Assembly: GCA_963513935.1 (NCBI GenBank)
Contig: OY740776.1
Location: 12,244,724 to 12,308,723 of the forward strand
Reading direction: 5' to 3'
Length of the DNA stretch: 64,000 bases
DNA from: Aphrophora alni
Taxonomy: Eukaryota; Arthropoda; Insecta; Hemiptera; Aphrophoridae
Shown here: positions 56,600 to 64,000 of the stretch, piece after piece
Layout of the letters: the number at the start of each line of letters is the position of its first letter
How positions within the stretch are numbered: the stretch's first letter is position 1
Made by a program: the position numbers and the translations under genes
Notes under the pieces: generated by a model
The model's database searches: none
The model's input: only the letters and a program-made list of their open reading frames with translations
Told to the model about the DNA's origin: nothing

Positions 56600-57560
56600 C
56601 TATTATAGACTATTCATAAAAAACAACGCCATCCCCCTTAGTATAAAATTTTTTTCATTTAAGTTGGAAATTTTGTAAATTATATTGTTAAAGGAACCTT
56701 GCAGTCATCGACGTATTTAAAAAAAAAGAAGGATATAATGTAGAGACACCCTAGAGATAGAATAGTCTTAGTATGCAGATAAAGAGCCGATAAAGAAAGA
56801 ATCTATTCAGAACCTGCTTACGGCGGCGTAAACAAATCTGTAGCGAAAATTAATTTAAGAAGATGAGTCCCTAAACGGATAAGAGGAAGCCTCAAGGTGT
56901 AATGGATCCCACAGTATAAACTTTCCTAGACACTAAGTCTTGACCTTTGTTACTAGGACATGAAGCATTCAAGCAATGCCTAAACATTATGGGTTCTGAT
57001 GGGTACGAAGACAAACACTAAAAAGATTCGTCATATAAACCCATAGTACACAATTGATTGAAAATCACAACAATCGATTATTCGCGACATTCGAGCTGCG
57101 TTGCCGTTGAACGCTGCGATTAATCGTTCCACATCACACTAAACCACGACATACGAGTTGCGCGACACCAGACAAAGAAAATTATTATTAATGTTAAATT
57201 TAAATTTAAAGTAATTAAAATAATATGATTTATTCATTATAATTATACTATATAACACTGACAAAGTTTTATTCGTAGACCTACAGATTATTATTTTAGT
57301 AATGCAGATGTAGAGGAGTGTCGGGGTAACTTCAACTTTCGACGATATTTAAGAACAGTATTAAAAATTTGCCTCGTATGTTAAAAACTCGTTTTCTTAG
57401 ATTGTATGAGTGAATGATTATCGTGTATTCAGATTTACTTGTATACGTGACGGCGGGGGTTGATTGAATTTTATCTTGCTCCAACATTTCTTAACCTATT
57501 ACCAGATTACGTCAAGTGTTTCAACAAAAAGAAAGTTTTGTAGGGTAGTAAATAATAGTA
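56600..57560. other. Non-coding; decayed LINE RNase H tail near 56745-57010
   Basis: GGCGTAAACAAATCTGTAGC and AGAAGATGAGTCCCTAAACG align with the fragment at 32155-32210. The conceptual KSVAKINLRRWVPKR piece and downstream ACATGAAGCATTCAAGCAAT support the same LINE family. Heavily damaged. Confidence 0.4.
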
Positions 57561-57565
57561 AAATT

Positions 57566-57656
57566 TCATCACTAGGACCAAAAGTGAAGCTTGTTTTAAG
57601 TTTAAGACCGGGAAAATGAGCGAGGATCGAAAAGCTTCTTTTGGTCCAAGTGATGA
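57566..57656 (-). repeat. CACTAGGACC palindromic module, second copy
   Basis: CATCACTAGGACCAAAAGTG … CTTTTGGTCCAAGTGATG encloses AAAATGAGCGAGGATCGAAA. It is inverted relative to the copy at 56500-56595 and sits beside a family H end (TATTTTTCGTTATACTGC at 57662). Confidence 0.7.
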
Positions 57657-57750
57657 ACTATATTTTTCGTTATACTGCAAATAATAGAAGAAAACAATTT
57701 CACAAAAACTAAAATGGTATAACCTATTTAACTTAAAAAGTTTTTACAAG

Positions 57751-58286
57751 TATGAGAGAGAAAATGTATGGACTATTATGGTATGTGGGTGTTTGTATGT
57801 TACGTAGTGTACGTTTTTACCACTTTATATGTATATCATGGATGCAAATAGATGTTCATTAATTATCATAGAACAAATTATTATTTAACAAATTATAATA
57901 TTTTTAATAAATATTAAATTAAATTAAATGTATTAATATTTTAACTGCTCCCGATGGTCTCTTGAATTCTGTTATTTCTTCTTTTTTCTATTTTTACTTG
58001 AGATATGCAGCCCATGGAGGCTGCTTTATTCCATTCCGTATATTTTTTGTTTATCTTAAATTGTTTATCTTTGTTTTTGTTTAGTATTTAGAAGTAATAT
58101 TGTTTTGGTTTTTCTTTCCTGTTGTGTATTTTAATTTAAAGTAATGTATTATTATGTCATATGTCAATTTATTTGTTTTGTTTTAGTTTGTTGTTAAGGA
58201 AAGCTTTATTTTTTATCTTAATATCTTTTTCTCAATCTAAATCATGTTTTGTTTATCTAAATGTAATAAAAGGAATGGAGAAAAAA
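57751..58286 (+). mobile_element. Poly(A)-tailed insert within family H
   Basis: About 536 bp from TATGAGAGAGAAAATG to a run of nine A's, with AATAAAA 14 bp upstream of the run. The tail and signal fit a retroposed transcript end. A possible imperfect target duplication is TTTTTACAAG on the left and GTTACACAAG on the right. No parent gene is recognised. Confidence 0.5.
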
Positions 58287-58420
58287 AAAGTTACACAAGT
58301 TTGCAGCTATTACGGCTGTTATGTTTGTGTTAGTGGTACTTATTTATAAAAACCGATGGTAACAGGTGGGTTACCGGTTATTTACAATCGAGAGTATTAG
58401 TTGTTTTTATAGATGCTTTA

Positions 58421-59034
58421 AGGCCTTCACAGACAGACGCGATACAGGACTAGGGTACGATTGCATAGCGGTAAGTGAAAACGTTCACACAGCAGCGGTA
58501 TACCGAGGAATACGATATTATCGCAATCGGTAGATCGCGTCGGTAATTCGGTCTACCGAATCTAGTCGGTAGACCGCTCGGAAATCGAGGCGGGAGTCAG
58601 TATTTTACACCTTTTTTTTACCGCATCCAAAGTTATGAATGTAGTGTAGTTTGATTATTTAGTTTACTTTTTTTAAAACGAATCATCATTTAGAAGAAGA
58701 AGCATTGCTTTTGTCGCTCGCTATGGACGAGGACGAACATGATAAGCCTCAGTAAGTATATATAAAATTCCCTCTCAAAATATTAGACAATTTCGTGAAA
58801 AAAAAAATTGTTAATTCACGCATGACAACAATAAAAAATATTAAATTCATATAGAATAACGTTATATAGTTTTTAATGAAGTGATAGGCTATTGTTATTT
58901 TTACCGAAACCCGAACGTCCGAGTGCAGCGCGTGTGTGAACGTACAGTTCGGTAAACAGGTGATATTTTCCCCGAGTTCAGTATCGCTCGGTTTGTATCG
59001 CCCGAGTCCTGTACGTGTCTGTCTGCGAAGGCCT
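58421..59034 (+). mobile_element. PIF/Harbinger-type element, 614 bp, TTA target duplication
   Basis: The ends AGGCCTTC(A/G)CAGACAGAC and their reverse complement are flanked by TTA on both sides (58418-58420, 59035-59037). Copy 1 of family H shows the empty site (GATGCTTTACAATCG). The 3-bp TWA duplication and end sequence fit PIF/Harbinger. Inside (58690-58752) a coding-like piece reads HLEEEALLLSLAMDEDEHDKP and meets a CAGTAAGTAT donor, like the first exon of a transposase or accessory gene. Confidence 0.88.
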
Positions 59035-59356
59035 TTACAATAGTTAATTAATTCGTATAAGCGAAGTAACAGCTGATGTTTTTAGCTCCTACGACTAAAA
59101 AGAAAAACTTTAGCAGCTCAATGCATGTATTGCAAACAGCTGTTTTTGAAACAGTAAGACGAAAAATGTATTTCATAATAAAGAAGACGTTGAAACATTT
59201 TGTAAAATATAAAATAATCAAATTGATAAATTAAATTTTGTATACAATTTATTAATCAAGCCTTCTTAATATAGGTTTTTTTTGTTCTTTTTACTTCGAA
59301 TTGTATTTTAACTGATCCGATTTTTAATTTCATGTTTTATTTTTCACTGTGTCCAG

Positions 59357-59483
59357 GTTTATTCAGGGCCGAGATAACAAAGCAGAGATTTCAAACTAAG
59401 ATGTCTCGAGTCGGAAAGATCAGAAACCAATGGAATCACGAGTTGGCTCGTAGTTTATGCATGATCCAGATCAAAAGGTTGAG
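59357..59483 (+). CDS. Candidate exon with canonical splice sites, unassigned
   Basis: It is preceded by a strong acceptor (TTTTTCACTGTGTCCAG) and followed by GAG|GTAAAT. One frame is open through all 127 nt: LFRAEITKQRFQTKMSRVGK then IRNQWNHELARSLCMIQIKR. The other two frames have stops. It is basic and could be coding, a 5' UTR exon with an ATG, or part of a non-coding RNA. No family is recognised. Confidence 0.35.
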
Positions 59484-59489
59484 GTAAAT

Positions 59490-60238
59490 TACAGAGGGCA
59501 GCACTCGCGCCTGTTTAACGTAATCGTTGCGAGCGATTGTGGTCTCTCATTTACATAGACCTAAGGCTTGGAGTCTAGCGACTGTTTGAATTTAAACAAG
59601 GGTGTAGTTTGCAATTCTGAAGTGACCTTTATTTAACGGTTGATGACAGGTGTCGCGTATTTCACAGTTTGTATACAGTAGGGGCGTTTAACGCGAGGAA
59701 AAGAGGAGAATGAAACAATGTAGGAATAAGAATAGCTAACACGATAACATTTCAGACCGTCGTGGTACGCGTGAAATTAAATCAGTCCTGTAGCGCTTCA
59801 ACCATTTGTTATACAAGCAACAAGTTCACAAAGGTTAGTTAATAACTCCAACGAGTCACGTGACAAATAGGGTACAACGATCGTCCCAACAGATTTGATT
59901 GAAGGGTACAGTTGTAGAAGAAATGAGTTTTGTGCGATGCAATTAAACAACATGACATGGTCAACCCCCGATGGATTCCCCTCTCTCATTCATTAACCTG
60001 ATTAAAACAAATCTGGACAAAATTCCCAACACTTTGCCGCGTAATGATGGAGCATCCGCGTCATGGGTTGCATTTATATTAGGTTCCGTTTATAAAACCA
60101 GGTGTGCAGGTTCTCTTCTACGGTACGTGAAAAAAAAATTGGGTGCAGGCGTTGAAAAAAAATGAATTAATAGATCATATATTTCATAAAGTTATTACAG
60201 TATATTTCTAAATATTGTGAGATAATATTATGAACAAC
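59490..60238. other. Low-repeat DNA, slightly GC-richer
   Basis: No known repeat is seen in 59490-60165. If the exon at 59357 is real, this is intron. Short frames give no recognisable protein. Confidence 0.35.
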
Positions 60239-60470
60239 CAAAACTCCAACACAAGATCTAACAAAAACGGCGTCTATTCAATCAAACGCGTTTCAACGAC
60301 AAAATCGCCAACCTCAGTGATGCATGTTTTATTTTTGATACAAGGATAAAATAAAGCAAAAGCTTAAGGTTTCAAATATTTTAATAATATAAACGAGCTA
60401 CAATAGTTTCGCCTTGCGGCATCGTCGGGCAACTGATAATTTACAGGTATAGACAACTATTTAAACATAA

Positions 60471-60940
60471 GTAACAGCAATGACTACATAAATACTATAA
60501 GACACGACATAGGATAGGGAAATAGTCTACGCTTTACGGGTGCTGTTCGTCACAAGTTTGACACACAGCTATCAGAAAGCGCTAGCAGCAGGTGCTTGAC
60601 TGTACGCATCCCACTTGGTTGAGACTGTACAACTGTTGACCTCTCTCTCACAAACCTTCTCACTTACTTCCGTCAGCATAGTCAGTGTTGTCAGTTCGTG
60701 CGCTGAGATAAGCGATTCTCGACCTTCCCTCGCATCTCTGGTCCCATATGTGTCATCAGTGCGTTTTCTCTTACCCCCCAGAAACATTGTTTGACCGTAG
60801 AGCCACCTAGCGCCAGTCACATCAACTTCAGATTCTCTAGCAGAGCGACCTAGCGGGTATTGGACAACTCAAGAATAAGCGTAGAATATTTAACATGGCC
60901 ATGTCGTGTCTTATAGTATTTATGTAGTCATTGGTAACAG
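60471..60940. mobile_element. 456-bp element with 33-bp perfect inverted ends and 7-bp target duplication
   Basis: The element spans 60478-60933. The ends begin CAATGACTACATAAATACTA and are identical for 33 bp. GTAACAG flanks both sides (60471-60477, 60934-60940), and the uninterrupted Penelope copies show the empty site (AAACATAAGTACAGGAAACT). The interior is less AT-rich. Its ends equal the 40-bp palindrome at 25515. A 7-bp duplication is unusual; Dada and P-like elements can have it, but the superfamily is not established. Confidence 0.93.
60572..60840 (-). other. Coding-like segment carried by the 456-bp element
   Basis: Minus-strand frame of about 82 codons: MTGARWLYGQTMFLGGKRKR, TDDTYGTRDAREGRES, then LISAHELTTLTMLTEVSEKV and a Cys/Ser stretch. 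It has a nuclear-signal-like GKRKR. Composition differs from the AT-rich surroundings. It may be a captured host exon or a transposase remnant; no family is recognised. Confidence 0.35.
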
Positions 60941-61001
60941 GAAACAGAAATACAATAGAGAATCCGGGAAAGGTAGGGGGGATGACCTAGCAGGTAGATA
61001 A

Positions 61002-61350
61002 AGGTTAATGAACTATGTTACGGATGGGTTTTAGAAGAGGTGACGAATTTAATACAATTTGGTCATTTAAGTTGAGAATAGGCCTAAGTGAAATAGATCT
61101 ATTTCTTTCTAAACATTCTAAATTATTTAATCTATTGCTTTTATTTTCAATATGTAAGAGTTTAACATTCAATTTCGGATCAAAACTATGACCCGAGTCC
61201 AAAAGGTGGTTAGCAAAGTTAGAGTTTCTATAGCCATGTTTACGTGTTCTTTAATTCTAACTTTTATAGATCTACCTGATTGACCTATGTACTCAGAGTC
61301 ACAATCTTGACAAGATATTTTATAAACTCCACGATGATGCCGTAAGGCGA
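61002..61350 (-). pseudogene. Penelope-like GIY-YIG fragment, third copy
   Basis: On the minus strand it reads GVYKISCQDCDSEYIGQSGR, then KVRIKEHVN, loses frame where a SWKHG-coding piece is deleted (near 61240), and resumes MDSGHSFDPKLNVKLLHIEN. Only the endonuclease and tail remain. At its 5' side it joins an inverted copy of the element's own 3' end at 61331, so it is a rearranged fragment. Confidence 0.85.
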
Positions 61351-61580
61351 AACAATTGTAGCTCATTTATATTATTAAAATATTTGAAACTTTAAGCTTT
61401 TGCTTTATTTTATCCTTGAATATGGAGTTTCAACAAGAAATATCTGCTATTACATTAAAGTTTATTTTTGATAGTTACAATTTCGTTATTGTAGCTCATG
61501 TTTCACTGAGGATGACGACTTTGTCGTTGGAACGCGTTTGATTGAATAAACGCAGTTTTTATGAGATCTTGTGTTCCAGT

Positions 61581-62630
61581 TTTTTTTTTTTCGTTTAGAA
61601 AATGAGAGATTTCCACCTTCGCAGAATAGAGTTAATAACAGTTAACTGAAACACTTTAGATCGATGTGAGAGGTGGGAGAGGGTGCGCAATTTTGATTAC
61701 GTAAATCGCTTCTCCTTAGGGGACATTGTATTTAGGTAGTCAGATTATTTTCCTCTCGCAAATAATTTTCACAAGCGATTTCATGACAATTGCGGCTACA
61801 ATTTTTAACACGTACGTGGATTTTAAAACGTCCACATTTCCATGCCTCGAATACAAAAACATGTTTTTTTATAAACAAAGTTGTAGCACGAATGTTATTG
61901 CATAAACAAATAACATTACCTGGTCACACGGCGACTCCGCAATGTAATTCAATTTTAAAACCAACTTGCATGTTGCCAAAGTTATAGTTTGTAGTTTCTC
62001 ACATCGCTACGCTCAACCTTTCTGAACTTTTAGAATACTCTTAGTTAACAATTTCATTTGTCATTTTGATTTATTTAAAAAAAATTTAAACTACTCAAAA
62101 ACATTCGGACAAAATGACTCGCTACTCCATAATTGTTTTTCCCTTATTACAAACTTTCTGTATACTATAGAAAGAAATAAGAAAGTTATTTAGTTACCTT
62201 TTTAAGATATATAAAATAAAAGGCACACAATCATTGTACAAACTATCTCAATCATCCATCCCCCAAAACCAACTATTCCTCAGCGAAATGTCAGTTTGGT
62301 GGTGCAGTAATCATAAAGTGAAGTAGAACCATTGATGTAGCCTTTGAAAAAAAAATTGAAATATGGATTATACTTGCTTCCCTTCTGTGATAAACTTATA
62401 AATCGTGTTTAGTTTTATCTAGCTTTTAACAACGGCGGTTAAGGGTAAATTCAGGTTTTTATATTCCACTAAAATTTGAAAGAATTGGGTAGAAAGAACG
62501 TTTTTTATATCAATCCCATTGTCGATTTTTTGTTTTTACCGAAAATTCACGAACTGAAATTTTTAACCAAATAGCAACCAATACGTTTATTAATTATTGA
62601 TTTTAACGCCTATACATTTTTTTTTACCAA
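61581..62630. other. Non-coding DNA
   Basis: AT-rich with no recognised gene or repeat family. Confidence 0.35.
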
Positions 62631-62632
62631 GC

Positions 62633-63134
62633 TAGGTTAGGTTAGGTTTATTAATTAAATAATCATTTCAAGTAAAAAAATATAACACTTAGATAGGGAA
62701 TTGCACCTAAGTCTCAGAAAGGTCCTTGAGAACATAAAATTAAATCTAACCTAAGCCCGAGCTGTCTTAACTAAGACTTATACAAACGTAATCAGGGAAA
62801 AACACAAATGAACAGTCTACACAATAAATTGCAAATATCAAGTGGTCAAACAACAAGGGTTCAGCGGCAACGGGTAAGTTAGGTTAGGTTAGGTTAGGTT
62901 TATTAATTAAATAATCATTGCAAGTAAAAAAATATAACACTTAGATAGGGAATTGCACCTAAGTCCCAGAAAGGTCCTTGAGAACATAAAATTAAATCTA
63001 ACCTAAGCCCGAGCTGTCTTAACTAAGACTTATACAAACGTAATCAGGGGGGAAAACACAAATGAACAGTCTAACCAATGAATTGCAAATATCAAGTGGA
63101 CAAACAACAAGGGTTCAGCGTCAACGGGTAAGTT
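62633..63134. repeat. Two tandem copies of a 250-bp unit starting with TTAGG repeats
   Basis: Both units begin AGGTTAGGTTAGGTTTATTA (62633 and 62882) and continue AAATAATCATT, ATAACACTTAGATAGGGAAT, CTAACCTAAGCCCGAGCTGT and CAAACAACAAGGGTTCAGCG. They are about 95% identical. The second is joined directly to the next tandem family. Confidence 0.93.
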
Positions 63135-64000
63135 ACCTAACGGTTTTATAGGGGGGTGAACAACCTTTAGGTACCTTCTCGGAAAACTTTAGTACGTGAC
63201 CTTGTAGTTAGGCATTGCGGAGAATTAACCGGAAATAATCAAAGGCACAAAACCTCTCCTGATAGGAAAGATTAAAGAGAGGGATCTAATCCAAGACCGT
63301 ATGAAAAAAGGTGTAGATCCAGCTAGGTTCCCTCGGGATTGCCAAACCCGTACTCAATAGAATGGAAGAAAATATGTGGGTCATATTTTTCGCATTTGGG
63401 GTTCTAGAGTATTCTAAACCCTTCGACTTGTGAGATTATCGTGAGGATTTTATTTTTTAATTCCGATATTATTAATGTGCACCAGAACAGCATTATAACT
63501 ATACTGGGGTATAAATAACTGAATAAAGTATATTATTAACACGAATAAACTATCATTATCCTATAACTATAAAATCAAAATGGTTCTATCAGGGGTGAAC
63601 AACCTTTTTTGTCCCTTCTCAGAAAACTTTAGTACGTGACCTTATAGTTAGGCCTTGCGGTGAATTAACCGGACATAATCACCCTTATCTAAAGTAGGAG
63701 AAATTTTATTTTTATTAATTTTGTTGTTGTTTTTTAAAGGCGAAAAACCTCTCCTGATGGGATAGATGAGAGAAAGAAATCTAATCTTGTGATTTTATCG
63801 TGAGGATTTTAATTTTTAATTCCGATATTATTAATGCAAGTCAGAACAGCAGTATAACTATACTGGGGTATAAATAACTAAATAAAGTATATTATTAACA
63901 CGAATAAACTATCATTATCTTATAACTATAAAACCAAAACGGTTACCTAACGGTTCTATAGGGGTGAACAACCTTTTTGTACCTTCTCAGAAAACTTTAG
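63135..64000. repeat. Tandem unit of about 360-445 bp, 2.2 copies, running off the window
   Basis: AGGGGTGAACAACCTTT with CTTCTCAGAAAACTTTAG recurs at 63155, 63593 and 63962. ATTATCGTGAGGATTTTATT with ACTATACTGGGGTATAAATA recurs at 63435 and 63790. The first copy contains a family D insert (63240-63365). The array continues beyond the window. Confidence 0.9.
63240..63365 (+). repeat. Dispersed repeat family D copy
   Basis: Plus copy: GATAGGAAAGATTAAAGAGA, GGGATCTAATCCAAGACC, GGTGTAGATCCAGCTAGGTT, CCTCGGGATTGCCAAACCCG. It is one of the best-preserved 3' halves of the family. Confidence 0.75.

Larger units (their letters stand above)
57662..59165 (-). mobile_element. Family H copy broken by two nested insertions
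   Basis: Family H pieces lie at 57662-57750, 58287-58420 and 59035-59165, and join in register against copy 1 (16331-16703). The first gap holds a poly(A)-tailed insert, the second a Harbinger-type element. So at least three insertion events stack here: H first, the other two later. Confidence 0.8.
60240..61580. mobile_element. Penelope fragment inside two nested pairs of inverted ends
   Basis: Outer ends (60255-60335 minus, 61490-61572 plus) share AACACAAGATCT, TATTCAATCAAACGCG and a hammerhead-like core. Inner ends (60342-60475 minus, 61331-61425 plus) are the 3' end of the Penelope element at 17070, with GATAAAATAAAGCAAAAGCT and GAAACAATTG-type cores. A GIY-YIG fragment (61000-61330) lies between. 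A 456-bp element interrupts the left inner part. Confidence 0.75.

Noticed and set aside
57000..57180. Host exon suggested by a GC-richer patch (CGACATTCGAGCTGCGTTGC)
   Set aside because: Stops occur in all frames and no splice signals flank an open segment.

Overview
This is an AT-rich window of animal nuclear DNA, most likely from an insect. The evidence is the many (CCTAA)n/TTAGG-type telomeric motifs, a spliced exon of a CAMTA transcription factor, and a typical invertebrate transposon mix: Penelope-like, Jockey-like and R1-like retroelements, hAT, mariner, Harbinger and many small inverted-repeat elements. There are no operons. Host coding sequence is sparse and split by introns. I cannot name the species.

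Host genes. The clearest host exon is on the minus strand at 16082-16217. It encodes the middle of the CG-1 DNA-binding domain of CAMTA, with canonical splice sites. The satellite array and much of the left 16 kb would then lie inside or beyond CAMTA introns. A plus-strand F-box coding segment (two pieces, 50521-50841) lies just downstream of a Jockey-like LINE. Its junction is clear at protein level but lacks a GT donor. Two further exon candidates (minus 4222-4379, plus 59357-59483) are open and exon-like, but I cannot assign a family.

Layout. 1-9 kb: diverged inverted-repeat elements, two inverted 0.35-kb arms (1.68-2.11 and 8.58-9.03 kb), a purine-rich minisatellite (4.84-5.90 kb) and a decayed Tc1/mariner-type transposase (7.74-8.28 kb). 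9-16 kb: a small hammerhead-like element (9.6-9.8 kb) and a 3.8-kb minisatellite whose monomers carry telomeric repeats and which shows a 1308-bp higher-order repeat. 16-20 kb: the CAMTA exon, then a palindrome of two 5'-truncated Penelope-like elements flanked by one 10-bp target-site duplication. 20-34 kb: small inverted-repeat elements, a 40-bp minimal transposon palindrome, a 73-bp tandem array followed by a tRNA-like unit, and decayed mariner and LINE fragments. 34-45 kb: dispersed repeats, a 5'-truncated R1-like element with a 14-bp duplication, GA and GC-rich elements, and a 0.4-kb tandem repeat. 45.8-50.4 kb: an almost full-length Jockey-like LINE. 51-60 kb: an 86-bp array, a deleted hAT transposon with its non-autonomous relatives, and a nested stack with a Harbinger-type element. 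60-64 kb: a third Penelope fragment inside nested inverted arms and interrupted by a 456-bp element, then tandem repeats at the right edge.

The recurring signal across the retroelement-like ends is a short fold resembling a hammerhead ribozyme core: a CTGAnGA-like strand, a variable hairpin, then GAAA followed by a palindromic hexamer. It occurs about twelve times in at least four sequence families whose hairpins differ in sequence but keep pairing.
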